Virus record (IMG/VR): IMGVR_UViG_3300042402_004692 | Location: 1 to 28,919 of that record | Reading direction: 5' to 3' (one strand) | Source of the DNA: a virus | Length of the DNA: 28,919 nt | Shown: piece after piece, positions 6,461 through 14,387 of the stretch | Layout of the letters: every line of letters starts with the position of its first letter | Position numbering within the stretch: position 1 is the first letter of the stretch | Notes under the pieces: model-generated | What the model was told of the DNA's origin: nothing | Databases searched by the model: none | Seen by the model: only the letters and a program-made list of their open reading frames with translations | Translations under genes and position numbers: made by a program

Positions 6461-9400
6461 ATGGCAACTAACAGTAAAATTTTCGTTTCACCTGGTGTCT
6501 ATACTTCTGAAGTAGATTTAAGTTTTGTGGCACAAAGCGTTGGTGTTACAACTTTAGGTATTGTCGGAGAAACACTTAAAGGTCCGGCCTTCGAACCTAT
6601 TTTTATTAAAAACTATGATGAGTTCCAATCTTACTTTGGTCCTACTTCACCTGAAAAATTTGTAAATACTCAAATTCCTAAATATGAAGCGGCATACATC
6701 GCCAAATCATATTTACAACAATCTAATCAATTATTTGTAACTAGAGTTTTAGGTTTATCGGGATATGATGCGGGTCCTTCTTGGTCAATAATTACAAGCG
6801 CAAACTTAGATCCTTCCACTTTGGCACCTTATTGTTTGAGTTCAGTAACAATAGATTGTCAGGATGTTTGTGTGTCAGCTAAGACATTACCTTTTCAAGT
6901 GGCATTTACAGGTTGTACTAACTCACCAAGTTCTGTTTCTTTCGGAGCCTTTCCTGCAGAAATAGAAGCGTTGTTAACATCACAATACGAACAGTTCAAC
7001 GGTAATACTTCGACTTTATTAGAAGATTTACAGTTTTTTACATATCAAAGAATTTTAAATCCTCTTTCTCAAAATACATCTATTGCTTACTTCGGTACTA
7101 TTGATGGTGATGATTATGACATGTTGTCAAGTGGATATACAGCTTCTACAAATGTGTTTAATGTACCATCACCTTCTAGTAACTTAACAAACTTCTTATC
7201 ACCATTTAATGATACTTGGTACTATGCTTTGTTTGAAAACACAGGAAATAGTAATTATTCGGGTTATTCATTTTGGTCTGTTGTTTCAGGGTTAACATCA
7301 ATTAATCCAATAACTACAACTACAATTCCTCCAACAACTACGTCAACGACTACAAATCCTTGTATAACACCAACACCTGTGGTTCCTACTACAACAACTA
7401 CTACTACTGTTGTTGATTGTTACTCAGGAACAGTTATAGGTATGATATATTATTATACCGGTAATTCATACACTCTTTATGATGACATGGTTATTGCAAC
7501 ACTAAGATCAAGAGGTATTGCGGATTACAGCGATGACGTGAACCCAAGATATGAAATAACTGGTTTGACTGATGTTACAATGGATTGTTCAGGTCAATAT
7601 TCGGGCGTATTAAAAAATCCATTTGCTAAATTTGCAATAAATGCGACTAACTACTTAGGTAACAACTTTACTTTTGTTACGTCGTTCGCAAATTCGGATT
7701 CAGAATATCTTACAAAAGTATTCGGAACAAGTAACTTTGGTAAACCAAGAAATGTGGTACCACTTTTTGTGGAAGAAAGATTCCAATCACTTTTAAGATG
7801 GGCGTATAACAAAGGTTACATACGAGGTTTAAAATGTGGTTTAATATCATTACCTGAAGCACAAAGCGAAGATCCAACATCAATTGCTTGGTACTTAGAA
7901 AAGTATCAATCACCTGAAAGTCCATGGGTTGTTTCTGAAGTTAGAGGTTCCAAAGTTTATAACTTATTTAAATTTTACACAATTTCTGACGGGAACAGTG
8001 CCAACACAGAAGTTAAAATATCTATATCTGATATATCTTTCGCAAATGAAACATTTACAGTTTTAATTCGTGATTACTACGATACAGATTCAAATCCTGT
8101 TGTGTTAGAAAAATTCACAAACTGTACTATGAATCCAAGCGAAAATAGTTTTATAGCCAAAAAAATTGGTACTTTGGACGGTGAGTTTGAATTGAAATCA
8201 AGATATGTAATGGTTGAAATGAATGAAGACGCACCAATAGATTCATTACCTTGTGGATTTGAAGGATATAATTTCAGAGAATATGCAGGAGCAAAATCAC
8301 CATTCCCTATAATTAAAACTAAATATGATTACCCAGGTGAGTTAGTTTTCAATCCACCTTTTGGTACACCATCAGGTACAGACGATGCTGGATTATCATC
8401 AGGTGATAATATAAGAAAAACTTTCTTAGGGTTTTCTACAAGTGCCGATTACGGTTATGACCCAAGTTTCTTCGAATATAAAGGTAAAAGAAATCCTTCA
8501 AACATATGTTTTGCAACTGAATCATCTCCTTGGTTATATAGAACTAAAGGGTTCCACATGGACAAAAACGCAAGTGGTATTACAATTGCTAACGTTTTTG
8601 CAACAAGTGGCACTCCTCGTTTCTACGTAGGTGATGCGTCTTTCAGTTCTGAACCTACTGTTGAAACAAACCCTTACTACCGTTTATTTGCTCGTAAATT
8701 TACTTTACTTGTACAAGGTGGATTCGATGGTTGGGATATCTACAGAGAAAGAAGAACAAACGCAGATAAATACCAATTAGGTAGAACTGGTTACTTAAAT
8801 GGGGCTTGTGCAACAACAAGATACCCTTCAGCAGTTGGTTGGGGAGCGTTTAAACAAATTACTGTTGGTGACGGTACAAGAGAATACGCAAACACTGACT
8901 ATTACGCTTACTTACTTGGTATCAGAACTTTTGCTAATCCTGAAGCGGTTAATATAAATGTATTTGTTACACCAGGAATTGACTATGTTAACAACAGTGA
9001 CTTAGTAGAAGATACAATAGATATGATAGAAAACGAAAGAGCGGATTCTTTGTATATAACAACTACACCTGACTACAATTTGTTATTACCTACCACAACT
9101 GGTGTAGATGGTTTGATTTATCCACAAGAAGCGGTTGATAATCTTGATGGTACAGGAATCGATTCTAACTATACCGCCACTTACTATCCGTGGGTGTTAA
9201 CAAGAGATAGTGTAAATAACACACAAATTTATCTACCACCAACGGCTGAAGTAACCAGAAATTTAGCATTAACAGACAACATTGCGTTTCCTTGGTTTGC
9301 TGCGGCGGGTTATACTCGTGGTATTGTAAACGCTATCAAAGCTCGTAAGAAGTTGACTCAAGAAGACAGAGATGTTCTTTATCTTGGTAGAATCAACCCT

Positions 9401-9784
9401 ATTGCTACATTCTCAGATGTGGGTACAGTAATATGGGGTAATAAAACCCTACAAGTAAGACAGTCAGCACTTGATAGAATAAACGTTCGAAGATTATTGT
9501 TACAAGCACGTAAGTTAATTTCGGCAGTTTCAGTAAGATTATTGTTTGATCAGAACGATGAAAAAGTAAGACAAGATTTCCTAAATGCGGTAAATCCAAT
9601 ATTAGATGGTATCAGAAGGGATAGGGGTCTTTATGACTTTAGAGTTACCGTATCAAATGACACGGCTGATCTAGATAGAAATCAGATGACTGGTAAGATA
9701 TATATCAAACCAACAAGATCACTAGAATTTATAGATATTACATTCTACATTACACCAACAGGTGCTTCTTTCGAAGATGTATGA
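6461..9784 (+). CDS. Tail sheath protein, T4 gp18-like, enlarged
   Basis: Encodes 1107 residues, against 659 for T4 gp18. The start is typical of sheath proteins (VSPGVYTSEVDLSF at about 9-22), and the conserved C-terminal domain is clear: RRLLLQARKLISAVS, VRQDFLNAVNPILDGI and DRGLYDFRV, ending in a strand with ITFYITPTGASFEDV. Sheath subunits assemble around the tube and contract at infection. The extra length is mainly in the N-terminal half: a Cys-containing region (about 124-150) and a Thr/Pro-rich linker at about 285-320, bounded by cysteines and followed by another domain. These insertions probably project outward from the tail. The gene has its own promoter box and a strong terminator, so it forms a single-gene unit. 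Confidence 0.95.
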   Translation: MATNSKIFVSPGVYTSEVDLSFVAQSVGVTTLGIVGETLKGPAFEPIFIKNYDEFQSYFGPTSPEKFVNTQIPKYEAAYIAKSYLQQSNQLFVTRVLGLSGYDAGPSWSIITSANLDPSTLAPYCLSSVTIDCQDVCVSAKTLPFQVAFTGCTNSPSSVSFGAFPAEIEALLTSQYEQFNGNTSTLLEDLQFFTYQRILNPLSQNTSIAYFGTIDGDDYDMLSSGYTASTNVFNVPSPSSNLTNFLSPFNDTWYYALFENTGNSNYSGYSFWSVVSGLTSINPITTTTIPPTTTSTTTNPCITPTPVVPTTTTTTTVVDCYSGTVIGMIYYYTGNSYTLYDDMVIATLRSRGIADYSDDVNPRYEITGLTDVTMDCSGQYSGVLKNPFAKFAINATNYLGNNFTFVTSFANSDSEYLTKVFGTSNFGKPRNVVPLFVEERFQSLLRWAYNKGYIRGLKCGLISLPEAQSEDPTSIAWYLEKYQSPESPWVVSEVRGSKVYNLFKFYTISDGNSANTEVKISISDISFANETFTVLIRDYYDTDSNPVVLEKFTNCTMNPSENSFIAKKIGTLDGEFELKSRYVMVEMNEDAPIDSLPCGFEGYNFREYAGAKSPFPIIKTKYDYPGELVFNPPFGTPSGTDDAGLSSGDNIRKTFLGFSTSADYGYDPSFFEYKGKRNPSNICFATESSPWLYRTKGFHMDKNASGITIANVFATSGTPRFYVGDASFSSEPTVETNPYYRLFARKFTLLVQGGFDGWDIYRERRTNADKYQLGRTGYLNGACATTRYPSAVGWGAFKQITVGDGTREYANTDYYAYLLGIRTFANPEAVNINVFVTPGIDYVNNSDLVEDTIDMIENERADSLYITTTPDYNLLLPTTTGVDGLIYPQEAVDNLDGTGIDSNYTATYYPWVLTRDSVNNTQIYLPPTAEVTRNLALTDNIAFPWFAAAGYTRGIVNAIKARKKLTQEDRDVLYLGRINPIATFSDVGTVIWGNKTLQVRQSALDRINVRRLLLQARKLISAVSVRLLFDQNDEKVRQDFLNAVNPILDGIRRDRGLYDFRVTVSNDTADLDRNQMTGKIYIKPTRSLEFIDITFYITPTGASFEDV
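7315..7418 (+). repeat. Low-complexity ACA/ACT-rich tract coding for the sheath Thr/Pro linker
   Basis: The codons here are mostly ACN and CCN, giving about 33 residues dominated by threonine and proline, with runs of up to seven Thr. It separates two beta-rich parts of the sheath protein and looks like a flexible spacer carrying a surface domain. Confidence 0.7.
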
Positions 9785-9804
9785 TGATATAAATGTGATT
9801 TTTT

Positions 9805-9833
9805 AAAAGAGGGATTCGTCCCTCTTTTTTTTT
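9805..9833 (+). terminator. Strong terminator after the sheath gene, TTCG loop
   Basis: A perfect stem AAGAGGGA / TCCCTCTT, extendable by further A-T pairs, closes a TTCG loop and continues into a T-run. It begins 20 bases after the sheath stop codon. Confidence 0.9.
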
Positions 9834-9844
9834 CATAATTAATA

Positions 9845-9851
9845 TATTTAT
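9845..9851 (+). promoter_or_regulatory. TATTTAT box of the HAD-family gene
   Basis: TATTTAT ends only 5 bases before the ATG at 9857, directly behind the sheath terminator. The same short spacing is found at the SOD fusion gene. A nearly leaderless mRNA is implied if the box acts as a -10 element. Confidence 0.5.
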
Positions 9852-9856
9852 ATGAT

Positions 9857-10756
9857 ATGAATTACTACAAATTTTTAGTTAAAAAAATTATTAAGGAAGT
9901 TGTTGAAGAAAACCCATCTTATGCAATGAAGTACTACGCTTTTGATTGGGATGATAATTTAATGAAAATGCCAACTTTAATTTATTTGAAAGATGAAGAT
10001 GGTGACGTAATAGGAATGAACACCGAAGATTTTGCTGAGTATCGTACTTTAGTTGGTAGTCAACCTTTTGATTACGAAGGTCACATGATAGTTGGTTTTG
10101 ATGAAAGTCCATTTAGGGATTTCAATGTAACTGGTGATCGTAAGTTTTTAGAAGATATAAAATATGCCCCTATAGCATCCGAAAAAGTGTGGAATGATTT
10201 TGTTGAAGCGATAAATAGTGGATCTGTTTTTGCAATTATAACAGCAAGGGGTCATTCACCAGCAGCGTTAAAAAAGGCTGTCAAATATATAATAGAAAAC
10301 AATATGCATGGTGTAGAAAAAGGACAACTTGTTAAACACCTTAAAGAATATCGTCGTATTGCCGGCCTAAAACAAATAGAAAATGAAAATTGGTTAAATA
10401 AAGATTATTTAGATAGATGTCAATTTTCACCCGTTTCACACGGTAAGGGGTCTGCTGCGAACCCTGAAGAAGAAAAATATAACGAATTATTAAGATTTTA
10501 TAATAGAATGACTAGATCATCCAAAAAATTTCAAAAATCACAATTTATAAATCACGTAAATACTGGAAGTGAGTCAATTGGTGGTGGATTGTTTAAATTT
10601 AAAAAACCTTCATTTGGTTTTTCAGATGATGATGAAAGAAATGTTAAATCAATTAAGAAAAGATTTTCAGATATAGGAAAAGATTTAAATATTTATTATA
10701 CTAAAGGAGGAGAAAAACAACTATATGAAAACCGGTCTAGTAGAAGAATATTTTAA
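9857..10756 (+). CDS. HAD-superfamily phosphatase-like protein
   Basis: Encodes 299 residues with the HAD motifs in order. Motif I is FDWDDN with D30 (nucleophile) and D32 (acid/base). Motif II is ITARGH with T129. Motif IV is FSDDDERN with D257-D259. The basic residue of motif III is not certain. HAD enzymes remove phosphate from small molecules, proteins or nucleic acid ends using Mg2+; the substrate here cannot be told. A long insert lies between motifs II and IV (about 150-245), rich in Lys and Glu. It is placed between sheath and tube with its own promoter box, so co-expression with tail proteins is likely. The first 20 residues form a basic amphipathic helix before the catalytic fold. 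Confidence 0.75.
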   Translation: MNYYKFLVKKIIKEVVEENPSYAMKYYAFDWDDNLMKMPTLIYLKDEDGDVIGMNTEDFAEYRTLVGSQPFDYEGHMIVGFDESPFRDFNVTGDRKFLEDIKYAPIASEKVWNDFVEAINSGSVFAIITARGHSPAALKKAVKYIIENNMHGVEKGQLVKHLKEYRRIAGLKQIENENWLNKDYLDRCQFSPVSHGKGSAANPEEEKYNELLRFYNRMTRSSKKFQKSQFINHVNTGSESIGGGLFKFKKPSFGFSDDDERNVKSIKKRFSDIGKDLNIYYTKGGEKQLYENRSSRRIF

Positions 10757-10795
10757 AAAAAGATGGAAGTAAATAGAAAAATTTTTTCATCGATA

Positions 10796-10802
10796 TATTT
10801 AT
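10796..10802 (+). promoter_or_regulatory. TATTTAT box of the tail tube gene
   Basis: TATTTAT ends 38 bases before the ATG at 10841. The leader is purine-rich, almost all A, with no Shine-Dalgarno sequence. Confidence 0.6.
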
Positions 10803-10840
10803 AATAAAATAAAAATAAACTAAAACAAAAAAATAATAAC

Positions 10841-11329
10841 ATGGCTGATCTTTTAATGAAAATGCCGATACCGTATGAACCAAAAAAACAGAATAGGTTT
10901 ATTCTACGGTTTCCAACTGATTTAGGAATTAATGAATGGTTTGTACAAACCGCATCAAGACCTAAAATAACTATTACATCAAACACAATCAAATTTTTGA
11001 ACACTGAAACATACGTAGCGGGTTCTTTTAACTGGGGTGATATAAGTGTAAAAATGTTAGACCCTATTGGACCATCAAATGCTCAGGCGGTTATGGAATG
11101 GGTACGATTAGTTGCCGAATCAGTTACAGGTCGTATGGGTTACGCCGCGGGTTATAAAAGAAACGTTGACTTGGAAATGTTAGACCCAACAGGTGTTGTT
11201 ATCGAAAGATGGATATTAGTTAATGCATTTCCAATAAGTGCTGACTTTGGTTCAGTCGGATACGGAACTGATAGTCCTACTGAAATTACAATGAACCTAA
11301 AAATGGACAGAGCAATTTTAGTTTATTAA
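10841..11329 (+). CDS. Tail tube protein, T4 gp19-like
   Basis: Encodes 162 residues, the same size as T4 gp19 (163). It has the typical tube layout: N-terminal PYEPKKQNRFILRFP, a central WGDISVKMLDPIGPSNAQAVMEWV, then MLDPTGVVIERWILVNAFP, and a closing strand TEITMNLKMDRAILVY. Hexamer rings of this protein stack around the tape measure to form the inner tube of the tail. It is a single-gene unit bounded by a promoter box and a 12-bp terminator hairpin, as suits a protein needed in very many copies. Confidence 0.93.
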   Translation: MADLLMKMPIPYEPKKQNRFILRFPTDLGINEWFVQTASRPKITITSNTIKFLNTETYVAGSFNWGDISVKMLDPIGPSNAQAVMEWVRLVAESVTGRMGYAAGYKRNVDLEMLDPTGVVIERWILVNAFPISADFGSVGYGTDSPTEITMNLKMDRAILVY

Positions 11330-11356
11330 AATCTAAAATTTAATTTCCAAAATATC

Positions 11357-11393
11357 AAATCCATATTGTCAAGTACAGTATGGATTTTTATTT
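11357..11393 (+). terminator. Terminator after the tail tube gene
   Basis: AAATCCATATTG and CAGTATGGATTT form a 12-bp stem with one G-T wobble and a 7-base loop, followed by TTATTT. The T-rich tail overlaps the putative promoter box of the next gene. Confidence 0.8.
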
Positions 11394-11395
11394 AC
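11389..11395 (+). promoter_or_regulatory. Variant box TATTTAC of the gp26-like gene
   Basis: TATTTAC differs from the window consensus in the last base and ends exactly 37 bases before the ATG at 11433, the same spacing as the sheath box. It overlaps the tail of the preceding terminator. Confidence 0.45.
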
Positions 11396-11432
11396 TATCA
11401 AACAATTAGAATTATTTTTATAGAAAAAAAAT

Positions 11433-12188
11433 ATGGAAAACGAAATACTTTACGGTCAAATGAATTTTACATTACCACACGATGTGGTAGAATTACCATC
11501 TAAAGGTCTTTATTATAAAAGTAAAAAATCAAGTATTAAGGTAGGTTACTTAAATGCCGCAGATGAAGATATTTTATCATCAGGTATTAAAAACAATAAT
11601 TTGTTAATTACCCTTTTAAGAAACAAAATTTATGAACCTGATTTGAAACCAGAAGAATTATTGGATGGTGATATTGAAGCGATTTTAATTTTTTTAAGAA
11701 ACACATCTTTTGGCCCTGAATATACTTTGAATTTGACGGACCCATTAACAGGTAATTTATTTCAACACACTTTTATTTTGGACGAAATAAATTTTAAAAG
11801 TCCAAAAAATAAACCAAATGATGATGGAACATTTACTGCCATTTTACCTAGAAGTAATGCTAACGTAAAATTAAAACTGTTAAACTTGGGTGATAAAAGT
11901 AAGATAACAAATCAAGAATCAAGTTACCCAAAAGGTAGAGTTGCTCCTACTACATTGTGGACTTTACAAGAACAAATTGTTGAATTAAATGGGGATACCG
12001 ACAAAGGTAAAATTATTGAATTTGTTCAGAATATGCCGATAATGGATTCCAAGTATATCAAAAAATTTATTTCAGAAAACGAACCTGGTTTAGACTTAAA
12101 AGTAAATGCAATAGCCCCGTCAGGAGAAAACGTGTCGACCTCGATAACGTTTGGGGTTGAATTTTTTCGCCCTTTCTTCGACATATAA
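11433..12188 (+). CDS. T4 gp26-like baseplate / tail assembly protein
   Basis: Encodes 251 residues. The N-terminal pattern ELPSKGLYY, then YLNAADEDILSS, and the central LDGDIEAILIFLRNTSFG match the T4 baseplate gp26-type family (about 170-256 residues). In T4 gp26 belongs to hub assembly. In phages with this gene order, the gene between tube and tape measure is often a tail assembly chaperone. The C-terminus FGVEFFRPFFDI is typical of the family. The last 40 bases of the gene overlap another open coding frame (12148-12324), as in chaperone pairs linked by a ribosomal frameshift. Confidence 0.72.
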   Translation: MENEILYGQMNFTLPHDVVELPSKGLYYKSKKSSIKVGYLNAADEDILSSGIKNNNLLITLLRNKIYEPDLKPEELLDGDIEAILIFLRNTSFGPEYTLNLTDPLTGNLFQHTFILDEINFKSPKNKPNDDGTFTAILPRSNANVKLKLLNLGDKSKITNQESSYPKGRVAPTTLWTLQEQIVELNGDTDKGKIIEFVQNMPIMDSKYIKKFISENEPGLDLKVNAIAPSGENVSTSITFGVEFFRPFFDI

Positions 12189-12324
12189 ACAATATATAAT
12201 TGATCAATATATATTTCTTGCTAAATTTTTAAGAATACCATATTCGGATTTTTGGAAAATACCTACATACCAAAGAAACTACATAATCGATAAGGTCATT
12301 GAAATGAACAACCCAAAACAATAA
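12148..12324 (+). CDS. Overlapping small reading frame behind gp26; probable frameshift product
   Basis: This frame is +1 relative to the gp26-like gene. It opens after a TAA at 12145 and ends at TAA 12322-12324, giving up to 58 codons. There is no usable ATG; the only one, at 12304, is near the end. The sequence is protein-like, with YKQYIIDQYIFLAKF, then DFWKIPTYQRNYIIDKVIEM. The P-x-x-x-R-x-x-x-I pattern resembles the short partner found after gp26-type genes in other T4-like phages. Entry could be by a +1 or -2 shift near the T6 run at 12162-12167, making a gp26 extension of about 50 residues, or by TTG starts at 12151 or 12157. A -1 shift leads to an early stop and is excluded. Confidence 0.65.
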   Translation, partial: RLGLNFFALSSTYKQYIIDQYIFLAKFLRIPYSDFWKIPTYQRNYIIDKVIEMNNPKQ

Positions 12325-12330
12325 AATAGG

Positions 12331-12337
12331 TATTTAT
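12331..12337 (+). promoter_or_regulatory. TATTTAT box of the tape-measure gene
   Basis: TATTTAT ends 15 bases before the ATG at 12353, followed by an A-rich leader. Confidence 0.55.
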
Positions 12338-12352
12338 TATTAAAAAAGAATT

Positions 12353-14347
12353 ATGGTTGTATCAGGAACAACTTTTGGTACAGATACTCTTAAAAACGTA
12401 TCTGAAGCTTTAAAAAAGAATATCACCGGTATTCAAGCAATGGTTGAAGACATAGACAAACAGTTTTCAACGCTAGCAAAAACTATAGGGGCAGGAAGGG
12501 AACAGGCGTTTTTACTAAAACAAACACTTACAGAAGGTCTTACAGAAATAACAAGATTAGGAGGTAGTGTTGCTGATATAGTAAAACAACAAGAAGCTCT
12601 TTTTGCTACATTTGGAACACAACTAGTTCTTAATAAGAATGCAACAGATGAATTGTTTGCGACAACACAGGCAACTGGTATAGAATCAAAAGACTTATTT
12701 ACAAGTTACGCTAATCTAGGAAAATCAATTTACGAAGCTAATTCTGAAATGGCATCAATAATGGAAAATGCTAACCTAATTGGTGTTAACGCAAAAGAAG
12801 TTGCAAAGTCGGTTAATGCTAACATGTCGGCACTTTCTAAAATTAACTTTAAAGATGGTGTCATGGGATTAGCCGACATGGCAGCTAAATCCGCGATGTT
12901 ACGTGTAGATATGTCTACAGCACTTAAATCTGCTGAAGATTTATACAAACCAGAAAAGGCACAGTCATTTGTCAATACTTTACAACGATTGGGGGCAACA
13001 GGATCTTCAGAATTAATGAACGTTGAAAGAGTCAGATTTTTAGCAAGAAATGAACCGGCAAAGTTACAAGAAGAAATTGCTAAGATGGCATCTAAATTTG
13101 TTGACGAAACGGGTAAAATGTCTGCAATTGGAATGGACTTCTTAAAGGAAATTGCTTCTGAGTCGGGTTACAGTGCGGATGAGTTATCAAAAATGGGTAT
13201 ATCAATGTCTCAGTTGAAAGACAAACAAGATCTTATCAATCAAACCGGACTACAATTAACCGATCCAAAAGAAATGGAAAAACTTACCAATTTACTTACA
13301 AAAGGTAAAGATGGTAAATTTGAAGTAACTTATGAACAAGATGGTCAACAGGTAACAAAGGCTCTTGAAGATATGAATTCTTACGAGAGAGATCAACTTC
13401 AGAAATTTCTTCAGTCACAAAATGATCAAATTAAAAATACATTCCAAGCAAAACCAGGTGAAGACAAAAATTTAGTAAAACTTATAGAGCAACAGATGGA
13501 TGTAAATACAAAATTTACACAAGCCATAAAAGCTTTAGAAACTGTAATACCATCACAAATTGCAGGTTCAAAGACCGGAGAAAAAATGATACAAAGTATC
13601 ATCGACAACACAAATAAACTTTCAACCACTGCACTTACAAAATTAGATGAGTTAAGCGATGAAGCGGGAAAGGCCGTAGACATGAAAATCAAAATAATAG
13701 AAAGTGCGGTAGACGCTATGAAACCAACACTCCAAACAGTTGTTGATACTATGGAAACTTTAGCTACCAATACCATGCCAAGTCTTACAAGCGCAGCAAA
13801 CAGATTTACAACAGCTCTTGGTAACGTGGGGACCTTTTTGACCAATACTTTTAAATTAGATGACTTTGTGAGTTTACCAGGGAACGACAGATTAATCATG
13901 GGTCCTGAAGGTTCTATAGGTAGAATAAATAGTAATGATACAATAATATCATCAACTGATGGACCAAAAACTGAAGAAGAAGTTGCTAAAATGATGGAAT
14001 TAATTAAATCACCACAAACACCATTAGTTTCTTCGCCAATAGAAACAAAACCAATCTTAACTTCAGAAAATTTGGGAACTAAATCTATGATGGAAATAGA
14101 AAGAGAAAAGGCCTTGACGGATATAATGATGTCTCAAACTCCCAAAACAAGTGAAACACCAACAGAAATTAAAACCACAAATGATATCAATCATAAATTA
14201 GACATTGTTGTTGATCTAAAAAACGTACCAACTAACATCAATCAAAATGAATTGAAAGGGGTTATTGAAAACGTTGTGTTGAAACCTGAATTTGTTAATA
14301 ACATCAAAATGGGATTAGAAAAAATTAAAGGTGTTAATTACTATTAA
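12353..14347 (+). CDS. Probable tape-measure protein
   Basis: Encodes 664 residues, mostly alpha-helical with many Ala, Lys, Thr and Met, and no enzyme motif. The position between the gp26/chaperone pair and the baseplate proteins is where tape measures lie in most long-tailed phages. Length sets tail length: at about 0.15 nm per residue, 664 residues give roughly 100 nm, close to a T4 tail (gp29, 590 residues). A possible helical bundle spans about 1-330. A GPEGSIGRINSNDTIISS stretch at about 508-530 resembles short beta turns seen near the ends of tape measures. No transmembrane segment is obvious, which is unusual for tape measures that form a membrane channel but also true of gp29. Confidence 0.65.
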   Translation: MVVSGTTFGTDTLKNVSEALKKNITGIQAMVEDIDKQFSTLAKTIGAGREQAFLLKQTLTEGLTEITRLGGSVADIVKQQEALFATFGTQLVLNKNATDELFATTQATGIESKDLFTSYANLGKSIYEANSEMASIMENANLIGVNAKEVAKSVNANMSALSKINFKDGVMGLADMAAKSAMLRVDMSTALKSAEDLYKPEKAQSFVNTLQRLGATGSSELMNVERVRFLARNEPAKLQEEIAKMASKFVDETGKMSAIGMDFLKEIASESGYSADELSKMGISMSQLKDKQDLINQTGLQLTDPKEMEKLTNLLTKGKDGKFEVTYEQDGQQVTKALEDMNSYERDQLQKFLQSQNDQIKNTFQAKPGEDKNLVKLIEQQMDVNTKFTQAIKALETVIPSQIAGSKTGEKMIQSIIDNTNKLSTTALTKLDELSDEAGKAVDMKIKIIESAVDAMKPTLQTVVDTMETLATNTMPSLTSAANRFTTALGNVGTFLTNTFKLDDFVSLPGNDRLIMGPEGSIGRINSNDTIISSTDGPKTEEEVAKMMELIKSPQTPLVSSPIETKPILTSENLGTKSMMEIEREKALTDIMMSQTPKTSETPTEIKTTNDINHKLDIVVDLKNVPTNINQNELKGVIENVVLKPEFVNNIKMGLEKIKGVNYY

Positions 14348-14365
14348 AAAAACATTCCTAAAATC

Positions 14366-14372
14366 TATTTAT
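14366..14372 (+). promoter_or_regulatory. TATTTAT box of the large baseplate genes
   Basis: TATTTAT ends 15 bases before the ATG at 14388. The next three genes (14388 to 25948) have no internal box and overlap or nearly touch, so they probably share this promoter. Confidence 0.55.
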
Positions 14373-14387
14373 TAATAAAATTGAATA

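Noticed and set aside
10703-10775. Perfect Shine-Dalgarno-like AAAGGAGGAG followed by ATG within the end of the HAD gene
   Set aside because: It leads to only about 15 codons, the spacing is long, and the rest of the window does not use Shine-Dalgarno sites; most likely Lys-Gly-Gly-Glu codons.
10753-11004. Minus-strand open frame of 83 codons spanning the tube gene start
   Set aside because: It overlaps the promoter and coding start of the tail tube gene and has the composition of a complement shadow.
13426-13899. Minus-strand open frame of 157 codons inside the tape-measure gene
   Set aside because: Antisense to a clear coding frame, with no promoter box and hydrophobic shadow composition.
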